Assembly (NCBI GenBank): GCA_002470515.1
Contig: DKML01000016.1
Location: 132,115 to 196,114, forward strand
DNA from: Proteobacteria bacterium UBA7415
Lineage (GTDB): Bacteria > Pseudomonadota > Gammaproteobacteria > Arenicellales > Arenicellaceae
Direction of reading: 5' to 3'
DNA: 64,000 bases
The position numbers were made by a program, and so were the translations under genes. Positions 18,538-27,573 of the stretch are shown piece by piece. The notes under the pieces were generated by a model. It did no database searches. It saw only the letters and a list, made by a program, of their open reading frames with translations, and was not told where the DNA came from. The stretch's first letter is position 1. Each line of letters starts with the position of its first letter.

Positions 18538-20475
18538 TTAGCGCGACGTGATCTCGACACTTCCAGCCGCTAGAGTGCGTCCATCGACATCAACCGCGAA
18601 AGGGTTATAGTTAAACAATATCTGCTTTTCCTTTGAAACTCTTCGTCTAACACCTTCAGGCAATTCATAAACCTCGATGTTAAGCTCGGCTAATTGGCTC
18701 TTTAGCAATCGTTGTAAAACAACTGCGTCAGGCCACGCAGCTAAGTAATGTAATTCGTTCTGTTTGAACAACGTGGGCGTCCCATCTTCCAGAGTCTCTA
18801 ACACTTCAACACCTGCACCTAACTCACAGTGTTCAAGCCAAAACTGAGCCGTCCCTCCACCATGCCAATCACGTTCATGACCTTTTGCAAACGTTTCGAC
18901 ATGAGTCACTTTGCATTCTATTTTCGTCAGCGCGGGAGGCAGGCTTGCAGGAATCTGAAAATCAGCAGTCTTCGAGCCAGAACGTGGGCCTAGTACGAAA
19001 CGACTCTTATTGTTATTTATCGCAGCCAGAAGTCTATCGTTCCAACTGAACAGGCCAGGTGCTAGCACTAATTTATAGCCGTCTAGATCCGCATTAGGCG
19101 AGACAACATCAATGTTAACGCCCAATCGACGCAGCGCACGATAGAACTCCAAGGCTAAACTAAAGCCATCAAAGTTGTCGCCTTGAGGCTGTACTTCCCA
19201 AGCCCAACACGATTCGTAATCGAACACCAATGCAACATCGGCCTGATCAAACTCTAAGGGGCCTGTTTCTGTAATACGCGTTGATGCGTCACTCACTTCT
19301 TGGTAAGCGGTTGCTGGTTGATCATCGGGCCGCATTAACCCAGCGTGCATTTGTTCCTGAGCGAATGGAGCCTGCCGCCAGCGGAAATAACAAACCGCCT
19401 CAGCTTGATGCGCAATGGCTTCCCACGTCCAAAACTCCACCATTCCTGGTAACGGGGCTGGATTATTAGGCGCCCAATTTACTGGCCCTGGTTGTTGCTC
19501 CATAATCCACCAACGCCCTCGCCCCACTGCTCGATATAAGTCATGGTGCATGGCTTGTAGATCAGGATCTCCTTGTCGCTCAAAACGCTTTTGCCACTCG
19601 GGATCTGCACCTGAACGGTCAACCAGAAAGCCCAGCGGGTAACTGTCCCAGCTGGCGATGTCTAGGTCCTCGCCCACTTTATAATGGTCGAATTCGACAA
19701 TGCGCCCCATGTAATTATGAATGAGCGGTTTGTCTGAAAACTCCTTAATTGCATCAACTTGTGTTTTGTTATAAACAACAACTTGATCAGAACTGAATCG
19801 TAAAAAGTCCAACCAATGGCTTGGGTTTGCCTCGGTAACAGTAAGGTTCGGCAGATCCACATCATCAAAACTGGCGTATTCCATAGACCAAAATACATTA
19901 CCCCAAGCTTTATTCAGCTCAGCAATATCTTTATAGCGGTCGCTTAGATAGAGACGAAAGCCATTCCGTGCTGCTTGGCTGTACGAGCGAATCGTATCGT
20001 GACATCCGTATTCATTATCAATCTGCCAACCCAATAGAGCGGGATGTTGCGCGTAGCGCTCTGCCATCAAACCTGCGATGCGTTTCGACTCATCGCGGTA
20101 GGCTCCATGACTAAAGCAATAGTGCCGTCTGGATCCGAATCTTCGAAGGTTACCGGCTTTATCTACAGCCAGCATGTCTGGGTGCTTGTCTAACATCCAT
20201 TTAGGTGGTGTTGCTGTTGGTGTACCCAGCACAACGCCTAGCCCTGCATCCCCTAGAGTATCCATTGCCTCGTCTAACCATTGCCAATCAAGCGAATCGG
20301 GCATTGGCTCAATACGCGACCAAGCAAACTCACCAATGCGGACTATAGAAAGACCCAACTCAACCATGCGCTTAGCATCGTTTTTCCACATATTCTGGGG
20401 CCACTGCTCTGGGTAGTAGCAGCAACCAAGTTGAGCAAGTGCATTCTTATTCGCCATACGCATCGTTTTAGTCAT
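18538..20475 (-). CDS. beta-galactosidase, glycoside hydrolase family 42
   Basis: About 645 aa from the ATG at 20475; an upstream TTG at 20484 is possible. The N-terminus LGCCYYPEQWPQNMWKNDAK is typical of GH42. The acid/base Glu is in WQIDNEYGCHD and the nucleophile Glu in WWIMEQQPGPVNWA. No signal peptide, so it should cleave imported beta-galactosides in the cytoplasm. It is divergent from the dgoK-aldolase-lactonase genes, making a galactoside-use locus. No transporter is encoded alongside. Confidence 0.93.
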   Translation of the reverse strand: MTKTMRMANKNALAQLGCCYYPEQWPQNMWKNDAKRMVELGLSIVRIGEFAWSRIEPMPDSLDWQWLDEAMDTLGDAGLGVVLGTPTATPPKWMLDKHPDMLAVDKAGNLRRFGSRRHYCFSHGAYRDESKRIAGLMAERYAQHPALLGWQIDNEYGCHDTIRSYSQAARNGFRLYLSDRYKDIAELNKAWGNVFWSMEYASFDDVDLPNLTVTEANPSHWLDFLRFSSDQVVVYNKTQVDAIKEFSDKPLIHNYMGRIVEFDHYKVGEDLDIASWDSYPLGFLVDRSGADPEWQKRFERQGDPDLQAMHHDLYRAVGRGRWWIMEQQPGPVNWAPNNPAPLPGMVEFWTWEAIAHQAEAVCYFRWRQAPFAQEQMHAGLMRPDDQPATAYQEVSDASTRITETGPLEFDQADVALVFDYESCWAWEVQPQGDNFDGFSLALEFYRALRRLGVNIDVVSPNADLDGYKLVLAPGLFSWNDRLLAAINNNKSRFVLGPRSGSKTADFQIPASLPPALTKIECKVTHVETFAKGHERDWHGGGTAQFWLEHCELGAGVEVLETLEDGTPTLFKQNELHYLAAWPDAVVLQRLLKSQLAELNIEVYELPEGVRRRVSKEKQILFNYNPFAVDVDGRTLAAGSVEITSR

Positions 20476-20557
20476 AAGGTCCAAGTTCGAATCAATTATA
20501 TGATAAATTATTAAGCCTACAAGAAACGCAGTTTATCAGCTTAAGCAGAAGCAATTT

Positions 20558-21550
20558 ATGGCCGTCGAGCATTACATTGCAGGAGACTGGGGTACCAGTA
20601 ATTTACGCGTATATTTATGCGAATTCAAAACTGAATCGCAAACCTCACGGGTGCTAGAAGTTAAGTCTGGTTTAGGCGTAGGTGCTATATCAAGGTCGGC
20701 TCATGCCGACTTTGAAAGTGAATTTTTTACTCTGGCTGACGATTGGCTCAAACGTTTTAGCATTCAAAAAATTATTTTGTCAGGAATGGTCGGCTCCAAC
20801 ATTGGTTGGCACATGGCGCAGTATTCCAAATGCCCAGCAAATGCAACAACGATTAGCCAAAGCATTGTTCAGTTTCGATCGCGCGAACAAGAAATCCATA
20901 TCGTGAGTGGACTAAGTTGTAACAACCCGTTAGGGCAGTTCGACGTCATGCGCGGCGAAGAACTGCAGCTTCTGGGCTGGCTGCTCAAACATGATGCAGT
21001 AAAGGGGTCGCGCCTATTTGCCCTACCTGGCACACACAACAAGTGGGTTCTAGTAAGGGACGACCAAATTTTGAACTTCACAACCTCTTTTACAGGTGAG
21101 CTATTCCAGTTACTTTGCGAACACAGCGTATTGCTCACTAAAGGCGAAACAAGCCATTCAGTCGACCAACACATTTTTGATGAGGGCGTTGAGCTTAGTT
21201 TTCATGACGCCAATGCCGATGTCATGCAAACTCTTTTTTCCACCCGGTCGCGCCAAATATCGGGTGAACTAAACGCCAATAACGCCCAAGACTATCTTTC
21301 GGGGCTCATAATAGGTTGCGATGTTCGCGGCGCATTGGCTAGTTTTGAATCAATGGCCAAGCAAACTGGAGAGCCTATTTCTGAAATAGTTTTAATCGGC
21401 GAAGCAAGTCTCTGCAATCAGTACTCAAGAGTTTTGCAAGCTCGTACTAGTACACCCTGTAGCCATAGTTTACCCACAGAAATCGCATCGCATGGATTTC
21501 GGGCTATCTATCAGGAACTTATAGCGCGTAAAAAAGTCAAACAAACTTAG
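20558..21550 (+). CDS. dgoK: 2-dehydro-3-deoxygalactonokinase
   Basis: 330 aa. AGDWGTSNLRVYLCE is the ASKHA phosphate-binding start, and MRGEELQLLGWL and ALPGTHNKWVLVRD are DgoK signatures. It phosphorylates 2-keto-3-deoxygalactonate with ATP, giving KDPGal for the aldolase encoded 45 bp downstream. This belongs to the De Ley-Doudoroff route of galactose breakdown. The start at 20558 is the first ATG after a 73-82 bp divergent promoter region shared with the beta-galactosidase gene. Confidence 0.93.
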   Translation: MAVEHYIAGDWGTSNLRVYLCEFKTESQTSRVLEVKSGLGVGAISRSAHADFESEFFTLADDWLKRFSIQKIILSGMVGSNIGWHMAQYSKCPANATTISQSIVQFRSREQEIHIVSGLSCNNPLGQFDVMRGEELQLLGWLLKHDAVKGSRLFALPGTHNKWVLVRDDQILNFTTSFTGELFQLLCEHSVLLTKGETSHSVDQHIFDEGVELSFHDANADVMQTLFSTRSRQISGELNANNAQDYLSGLIIGCDVRGALASFESMAKQTGEPISEIVLIGEASLCNQYSRVLQARTSTPCSHSLPTEIASHGFRAIYQELIARKKVKQT

Positions 21551-21595
21551 ATCACTATAACCTCAGCGAGCAAACACCCGTGACGAGAAAACACC

Positions 21596-22234
21596 ATGAG
21601 TAACGCCCTACAAGAACATTTAGCTTCAATGCCAGTAATCGCCATACTGCGTGGTGTAACCCCAGACAGCGTAATTGACATTGCTCAGGCGATAATCGAG
21701 GCAGGAATCACCGTGATCGAAGTGCCTCTGAACTCACCAGATGCACTACAAAGCATTGGCTTATTGGACAAACACTTACACGGTAAAGGCATCTTTGGTT
21801 GTGGCACGTGTGTTGATCTTGACAGTGCCACGGCGGTTGCCAGTGCGGGCGCTAAAATCATGGTAACGCCCAATACTAATCCCGAGATTATCGCTCATGC
21901 GATTACCTTAGGTATGACACCTATCCCAGGTTGGGCAACTGTCAGTGAGGCGTTTGCTGCGTATCATGCTGGCGCCAGACATCTAAAGCTTTTTCCTGCA
22001 TCAACCTATGGCGAAGATCACATTAAGGCAGCGCGAGCAGTCCTTCCGCCAGACGCTCAGATTCTGGCTGTAGGTGGAGTGGGCGCAAGTAATGCAGCCG
22101 CTTGGTTTGCCGCCGGCGTGTCAGGCTTAGGCATTGGTAGTGACATTTACAAAGCGGGATTTAGCGCTGATGAAGTGTCATCCAGAGCATCATCAATAGC
22201 CTCTGCAATTGGTGAAATTTCAGTCGATGGGTAA
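21596..22234 (+). CDS. dgoA: 2-dehydro-3-deoxy-6-phosphogalactonate aldolase
   Basis: 212 aa, class I KDPG/KDPGal aldolase. AILRGVTPDSVIDIAQAII, the active-site region VIEVPLNSPDAL, and the Schiff-base Lys in HLKLFPASTYGEDHIKA are visible. PLNSP and the APST-like downstream context favour the galacto-form over Eda. It cleaves KDPGal into pyruvate and glyceraldehyde 3-phosphate. It sits between the kinase and lactonase genes on one strand with short gaps. Confidence 0.92.
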   Translation: MSNALQEHLASMPVIAILRGVTPDSVIDIAQAIIEAGITVIEVPLNSPDALQSIGLLDKHLHGKGIFGCGTCVDLDSATAVASAGAKIMVTPNTNPEIIAHAITLGMTPIPGWATVSEAFAAYHAGARHLKLFPASTYGEDHIKAARAVLPPDAQILAVGGVGASNAAAWFAAGVSGLGIGSDIYKAGFSADEVSSRASSIASAIGEISVDG

Positions 22235-22285
22235 CAAGCATCTACGCGTATCCAAACTCAAATAGATAACATTTTAAGGAAACAA

Positions 22286-23179
22286 ATGGCAATGAGCAGT
22301 GATATCAGTCTAATCAAAACGTTGGGAGTAGGTAACGAACTTGGCGAGGGCGTTCTCTGGGATGAAAGCCGCAGTTGTATTTGGTGGACCGACATTCTTC
22401 AGCTGACTCTCTACCGGTATGAGTTGGAGTCTGAAAAACTTGTGAGCTATCCAACGCCCGAGCGCTTGTGCTGCTTTACACCGATAGAAGGCGACCATCG
22501 CTTACTGGCGGCATTTGCGTCTGGATTTGCTTTTTTTGATCCTGAAACAGGTGTTACAGAGTGGATAAAAAAGATTGAAGAAGATAATCCTGGAACCCGT
22601 TTAAATGACGGCAAGACAGATCGCAATGGGCGCTTTTGGGTAGGTACGATGGTCGAAGACATAAAGACTGCAATCTATAAAGGTAAGCTCTATTGTGTTG
22701 ACCACGATCTTTCGATTAGCGAACACCTTAGCGACCTAGTCATCACCAACAGCTTATGTTGGTCCCCCGACGGACACATTGCGTATCACACCGATACGCC
22801 CACAAGACGAATATACCGCTATAAAAGCAGTGAACACCCCAAACTGTCCGAACCTACGCTACTCGTTAAAACGGAAAAAGGCGCCTTCCCCGATGGCTCG
22901 TGTGTGGATTCGCAGGGGTATCTATGGAACGCTCAATGGGGCGGCAGTCAGGTGGTTCGGTATGCGCCGGACGGGAGTCAAGACGTCGTTGTGCCTATTC
23001 CGGCGTCGCAAGCGACTTGTGTTGCTTTTGCAGGGCCTAAACTAGATAAGTTAGTGGTTACCAGTGCTCACTCGGATCTTGGCGTAGAGCGGCGCGCCCA
23101 AGACCCTGAAGCAGGTAATGTGTTTATTTTTCAAACCCCATTTACGGGGATTGCGGATCGATCGTTTCGATTGAGCTAG
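22286..23179 (+). CDS. SMP-30/gluconolactonase-family lactonase
   Basis: 297 aa six-bladed propeller. The metal-binding residues fall in LGEGVLWDESRSCIWWTDI (Glu), RLNDGKTDRNGRFWVGTM (Asn/Asp) and FPDGSCVDSQGYLWNAQWGG (Asp). In this context it most likely hydrolyses D-galactono-1,4-lactone, the step after galactose dehydrogenase. It is the third gene of the dgoK-dgoA unit and is convergent with the GlpD-like gene, 37 bp apart. Galactose dehydrogenase and galactonate dehydratase are not in the window. Confidence 0.88.
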   Translation: MAMSSDISLIKTLGVGNELGEGVLWDESRSCIWWTDILQLTLYRYELESEKLVSYPTPERLCCFTPIEGDHRLLAAFASGFAFFDPETGVTEWIKKIEEDNPGTRLNDGKTDRNGRFWVGTMVEDIKTAIYKGKLYCVDHDLSISEHLSDLVITNSLCWSPDGHIAYHTDTPTRRIYRYKSSEHPKLSEPTLLVKTEKGAFPDGSCVDSQGYLWNAQWGGSQVVRYAPDGSQDVVVPIPASQATCVAFAGPKLDKLVVTSAHSDLGVERRAQDPEAGNVFIFQTPFTGIADRSFRLS

Positions 23180-23216
23180 TAAAAACTCTCAATTCTAGAC
23201 GGTCAAACCGAATGGT

Positions 23217-24842
23217 TTAGTTTTTCAAACCGCCTAAAAACTCATCCTTGTACTCTTGCCGCTTGGCTTCAGCCTCATCACCAAAAAATATGATGCAGGC
23301 TTCTTTCAGCCCTGGTGCATCAATAATGTCTTCGGCTCTAATAACTTGAGTAATTTTTGATCTACGTCTTAAGAAGTCATCAAGCTTAGTGACCATCTCG
23401 TGCCGCGCTGTGTGTTCGACTTCACAACGGAGGTACTCAGCATCCTTCATTAACCTTTCAGCCTGTCGCGGGTTTTGGCGTATATCTTCAAGCAACTCGA
23501 GTGCGCCTCCACCATAGCGGCGCCACAAACGTTGGGTCAATGGCTCGCTGGAGCCTTCGACCGTGTAACGATCCAACTCCATCAACTTAGCTTGGTGCAG
23601 AAACTCCTCTTTTACCGCATCTCCATCTTCCCCAAACCACTTAAAGTGGGGGAATGGAAGATCAATGCCCATTTCTCGAACTAAGCCAGTAATTTCGTTA
23701 CCAACGTTAATACAATCAGTGGTTTTACCTCCAAAAATGCTAATGTGTTTTTCTTCAAAATTGCTATCAACCGCATGCTTACGCGACAACTTGACCCAAT
23801 CAGCCACGCCATCACCGCCCTCTTGCGCGAGCGGTCTAACGCCACAACGCTCAGCAATAATGTCTTTGTCAGTAATGGGCTCATCAAAGCTTAGGAGCGC
23901 ATTAATATTATCCAAAACAAACTGACGATCTTCTTGCGTCACTTCTACGTTTGGATCGTCAACTTGAGTATCAGTCGTTCCTATAGAGGTTTTGTTACCC
24001 ATCGGTATAACAAAGAACAATCGCCCATCACTGGCAAAGAACGCCAAGATACGGTTACCCTTAGTCACACGATTAATAATCAAGTGAATGCCTTTGGAAA
24101 ATAAATGGCGATGCTCTGTTGTTTGTTCCGCTTTGGCATTGTGCGTGTCTACGTAAGGACCACACGCATTGATAAGCGCTTTTGCACGAATTTGAAATTC
24201 TTCGCCGCTAATGACATCGCGAGCCGAAATACACCAACGCTCGCCATCCCATTTAGCATCGGTTGACTCTACATAGTTGGCTGCAACACAGCCGTAATTC
24301 ATAGCCGAACGAACAAAATTAAATACGAACCTTGCGTCGTTATCGTAAAGGTAGGCATCGCTGTATTCGAATCCGCCCGCAGCGTTTTCTGTATTAATAA
24401 TAGGTTCGCGTTGCTTAATCGCGCTAACGGGCATCCAGTCAGGTGCCATCGTATAAAAGCGGCCAATCAACCAATAGAAAATAGTCCCTAAGTAAACAAA
24501 AAATGGTGGGAAACGAAAGCCCTTAGCAATGGTCGTAAGAAAGCGTATTTCCTTTACCGTTGACGGGTAATTACGCATCAATTGATTGCGGCTTTTACAC
24601 AAATTATTAACTAGAAAGTACTCGTGTGTCTCTAGGTACTTAATGCCGCCCCAGGCCAAATTAGACGAATTTGAGCTTGTTAGCCCAGCAAAATCTCCGC
24701 GATCGATAAGAGCAACACGAGCGCCCTTTGCACTCAATGCGGCTGCAGAAACCGCACCATTTATGCCTCCACCTATTACCAAAGTATCGAACTCTCTCTT
24801 GGAGTTTTTGAGACGTGCAATGTTGCTATTTCGAAGTTCCAT
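23217..24842 (-). CDS. glpD: FAD-dependent glycerol-3-phosphate dehydrogenase (GlpD-like)
   Basis: 541 aa. The FAD-binding motif VIGGGINGAVSAAALSAKG and DRGDFAGLTSSNSSNLAWGG identify the GlpD/GlpO family. A C-terminal helical domain follows (RYGGGALELLEDIRQN). It oxidises glycerol 3-phosphate to dihydroxyacetone phosphate, passing electrons to quinone. It is somewhat longer than E. coli GlpD (501 aa), with a hydrophobic insertion FPPFFVYLGTIFYWLIGRFY that may strengthen membrane association. There is no glpK or glpF nearby. Substrate assignment is by family. Confidence 0.85.
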   Translation of the reverse strand: MELRNSNIARLKNSKREFDTLVIGGGINGAVSAAALSAKGARVALIDRGDFAGLTSSNSSNLAWGGIKYLETHEYFLVNNLCKSRNQLMRNYPSTVKEIRFLTTIAKGFRFPPFFVYLGTIFYWLIGRFYTMAPDWMPVSAIKQREPIINTENAAGGFEYSDAYLYDNDARFVFNFVRSAMNYGCVAANYVESTDAKWDGERWCISARDVISGEEFQIRAKALINACGPYVDTHNAKAEQTTEHRHLFSKGIHLIINRVTKGNRILAFFASDGRLFFVIPMGNKTSIGTTDTQVDDPNVEVTQEDRQFVLDNINALLSFDEPITDKDIIAERCGVRPLAQEGGDGVADWVKLSRKHAVDSNFEEKHISIFGGKTTDCINVGNEITGLVREMGIDLPFPHFKWFGEDGDAVKEEFLHQAKLMELDRYTVEGSSEPLTQRLWRRYGGGALELLEDIRQNPRQAERLMKDAEYLRCEVEHTARHEMVTKLDDFLRRRSKITQVIRAEDIIDAPGLKEACIIFFGDEAEAKRQEYKDEFLGGLKN

Positions 24843-25429
24843 ATTTCTCTAAAGAAGTTCCACGCTTTTTCTAAAAATGGGTTTGTTAATCGACAGATAA
24901 AATGAATTTGGATCTGCGTCCTAATATTTAGCGGGCGGCGAAGGAGTTCAGCTTTACTGAAATGGATGTCGCACAAAACACCAAATAAACGAGACACACT
25001 ATTTGCGTCGCGTAATTATATGGCAAATGAGAATTTTAGGTTATCTAGATATTGTGACATCTAGATATTGTGACATCTAGATATTGTGTCTTTTGCTCAG
25101 AGCCCTAGTACTTTCTTGCAGAGTGCAGGTCTGCTCATGAAAAGATTAGTACCTATTTTCTACTCAAGTTTGAGCGCTCTGTAGAATAACGCCGATTGTC
25201 TGATTAATTAACGGTCGGCTGCCTTGCAAAAAAGGAGATCTATCGCAACATGACAAAAACGCATTAAGTCGATCAGTATTGAGTTTTAATTGGAGTCCGC
25301 ACACTGAGCATTAACCAAACGGAAAACCCGCTTCACCAAGTACCCTAAAGTAACCTTTGCCCGAAATAGCACTGCCCCGTGAAGACTCTTGGTTTACAAG
25401 CTAACTCTGTAAAACTATTGGGCCAGTGG
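24843..25429. other. 587-bp intergenic region
   Basis: Between the GlpD-like gene start and the MauG-like gene stop. It contains a three-copy 16-bp tandem repeat (listed separately) and otherwise A/T-rich sequence with no convincing ORF or terminator. Confidence 0.5.
25043..25090. repeat. 16-bp tandem repeat, three copies
   Basis: ATCTAGATATTGTGAC at 25043-25058 and 25059-25074, and a third copy at 25075-25090 with one change (GTC at the end). Each unit contains the palindrome ATCTAGAT. It lies about 200 bp upstream of the GlpD-like start codon. Confidence 0.9.
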
Positions 25430-26734
25430 CTAACGACTAGTGCTACTCGTATCCCCAATGGGTGCAGCAAAGGCATCGGCAACTAATTCGCCTACATTAC
25501 TACCAGTAAGCGTGCGCATAAACGCGACTAAGGCCGCCTGCTCATCTGCGCTCAACCCTAATGGCCTAATGAGCGCACTCTGCCCATCGTGCGGTACACC
25601 ACCAGCGTTATAAAACCTAACGACGCTTTCTAAGCTGGCGAACGTTCCGTTGTGCATATAGGGCGCAGTAAGGGCAATATTTCGTAAGCTCGCGGTTCGA
25701 TACTTCCACCGATCCGCTGGATCCAGAGTCACCTCATATCGGCCAACGTCATTGGGTTTATCTTCGCCTACGCTATCCACAACAGACTTATCTAGCTGCC
25801 CTACCACACCAGGAGCTAACTGAACGCTAATAGTCGTTGTCTCTGGCCGCATTGATACCTGATAACCGACCCCTGTGTCGTGTAGCGCTTGATCCGTAAA
25901 CAGCGCGTACTCATCGCCTACTATATGACAGCTAGAGCACTGGGCTTTACCGGCAAAAAGCGCAAAACCCTCTTTCTCCTCTGCGTTGAGAACGTCTTGC
26001 TGGCGCCCATAACGCCATTGATCGAATCGCGAGTTGCCCGCCAATAAGGCTTGTTGGTATTGGGCTAACGCCTGCCCCACGTTAAGCATATTAGGCATTT
26101 CGCCAAAAGCGTCTTCGAATAACTTAGGGTATTCAGGTAGCTGGGCAAGTGTATCAATCACTTGCCCCACTGAGGGATTATTCATTTCGTTGCTTGCCAA
26201 CAAAGGCCCCCACACTTGTTGCTCTAAGCGATTTTCACGTGCGTCTGCAAACAAGCGTTGATAGTAAACCACATTGAGAATTGTGGGTGCATTGCGTTTA
26301 ATTGCGCGACCTTCAAAACCTATGGGGCGCTGTAATTCATTGTTGGTAAATCCTTGCTCTGGGATATGACACATTGCACAAGACATTGTCTTATTACGTG
26401 ATAAACGACGATCGAAGAATAGTTTACGACCGAGTTTGATCGCAGGCTCGCTCGGCTCAAGAAAACGACCTTCTGCTTTTTTAGGAAGGCCAAATTGCGC
26501 TGTGTTGACAATAGCGAAAAGGTTAGCCTCGACCCCACTCCGTACTTCTAAACTCAGAGAATCCGTCTGGTATTGCGGGGACTCATATCCTTCTTTATGG
26601 TCACCAGAGGCTAGCCTGATAGCCGCTTGCTTAGCCTGTTGTGCATGCGTAATGGTGACAAAGCCATCTATAACAATTTCTGTAGACACAAGTAGCAAGG
26701 TCGAAACTAAAACACTAATCGGCAGACGCAGCAT
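25430..26734 (-). CDS. dihaem cytochrome c peroxidase / MauG-like protein
   Basis: 434 aa, exported. It begins with a hydrophobic signal (MLRLPISVLVSTLLLVS). Two haem-c motifs are visible: CAMCH at about residue 119 and CSSCH at about 266. LRNIALTAPYMHNGTFASLE near the C-terminus is the standard CCP/MauG signature. The start overlaps the SCO-like gene by 20 bp, so the pair is coupled. A MauG-like gene with a SCO-like gene beside mtoX is the arrangement described for methanethiol oxidase clusters, where a role in cofactor maturation has been proposed. Peroxide removal is an alternative. Confidence 0.88.
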   Translation of the reverse strand: MLRLPISVLVSTLLLVSTEIVIDGFVTITHAQQAKQAAIRLASGDHKEGYESPQYQTDSLSLEVRSGVEANLFAIVNTAQFGLPKKAEGRFLEPSEPAIKLGRKLFFDRRLSRNKTMSCAMCHIPEQGFTNNELQRPIGFEGRAIKRNAPTILNVVYYQRLFADARENRLEQQVWGPLLASNEMNNPSVGQVIDTLAQLPEYPKLFEDAFGEMPNMLNVGQALAQYQQALLAGNSRFDQWRYGRQQDVLNAEEKEGFALFAGKAQCSSCHIVGDEYALFTDQALHDTGVGYQVSMRPETTTISVQLAPGVVGQLDKSVVDSVGEDKPNDVGRYEVTLDPADRWKYRTASLRNIALTAPYMHNGTFASLESVVRFYNAGGVPHDGQSALIRPLGLSADEQAALVAFMRTLTGSNVGELVADAFAAPIGDTSSTSR

Positions 26735-27452
26735 CGGCTTCCATTACTAAAGTCTTAACGTCGTTTACTAGAATGTCTGGGTGTAAAAAAGACAGACTAT
26801 AGATATTGCGGATCTGCTTTTGCTCGTCAATCAAATACACTCGTAAAATATGCGAGAAGCGATTTCGTTCTTTTTCAACCGACTCCTCCTGCCGGCGATC
26901 CTTCACGACGCTCTGTTGATAGTCTTTTAAGATCGGCGCTAATTCTGTTTCTGAGTTAGTCGTTAAGAACTCCCAATCAATATCAGCGTCACCAAGAATA
27001 GACTCACCATACTCTGCCATTACATCAGGAGTATCAAACTCAGGATCAAAGCTAACCGTGAGCATCCGCATGCGGTCTTTTAACGCTGGGTCCTCTGCAA
27101 TTCGGTTACCTAGGGTGTACAACACCATCGTAGATAATGGACAACCATTAACGTCGTCACACGTGCGATATACAAAACTTAGAACTGTAACCTTACCGTC
27201 CATCAGCTTGTGTAGTCGAGCTGGATCGCCGTTACTTTTTAAAACCGCACCATCTTCAGCCTGGCCTATTGCGGGTAAATTATAGCTACCGGCTAGGGGT
27301 GCATCGAAACTGAGTTTGCCCCATCCTGGGGCTAGATAAGCTTCGGGAGTTGGACTGCTTTCGCTGCTCGCATCAACATTATGAATCAACGAACTCATAA
27401 GGAGTACGAGCGCCAATAGCACCCGTTTTCTTTGCTCAGATAGTTTAGACAT
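26715..27452 (-). CDS. SCO1/SenC-family copper protein
   Basis: About 245 aa from the ATG at 27452; a GTG at 27464 would add four residues but lies almost on top of the ribosome-binding site. An N-terminal signal or anchor (VLLALVLLMSSLIHNVDA) precedes a thioredoxin fold: VTVLSFVYRTCDDVNGCPLS, RMLTVSFDPEFDTPDVM, and the ligand His in RFSHILRVYLID. The cysteines are spaced CX5C, not the canonical CX3C. SCO proteins deliver Cu; here the target is presumably MtoX, encoded just upstream, since MtoX is reported to be copper-dependent. Confidence 0.85.
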   Translation of the reverse strand: MSKLSEQRKRVLLALVLLMSSLIHNVDASSESSPTPEAYLAPGWGKLSFDAPLAGSYNLPAIGQAEDGAVLKSNGDPARLHKLMDGKVTVLSFVYRTCDDVNGCPLSTMVLYTLGNRIAEDPALKDRMRMLTVSFDPEFDTPDVMAEYGESILGDADIDWEFLTTNSETELAPILKDYQQSVVKDRRQEESVEKERNRFSHILRVYLIDEQKQIRNIYSLSFLHPDILVNDVKTLVMEADAASAD

Positions 27453-27508
27453 ACTTGAAGCCACTCTCCCACACTAAATGCTAACCACAACCCAATTGAG
27501 AAAAATAA

Positions 27509-27536
27509 AGCCCAAGCAGGAAATCCTACTTGGGCT
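27509..27536 (-). terminator. rho-independent-type hairpin after mtoX
   Basis: AGCCCAAGCAGGA pairs with TCCTACTTGGGCT (13 bp, one mismatch). On the minus strand it is followed by a T-rich tail (TTTATTTTT). It lies between mtoX and the SCO-like gene, so it would end or attenuate mtoX transcripts. Confidence 0.75.
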
Positions 27537-27573
27537 CAATCATATTTCAATACGCTATTGCGGTATCAATGAA

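Noticed and set aside
20485..20557. GntR-type operator TTAT-ATG-ATAA between the beta-galactosidase and dgoK genes
   Set aside because: Arms of only four A/T bases in A/T-rich DNA; too weak to list as a site.
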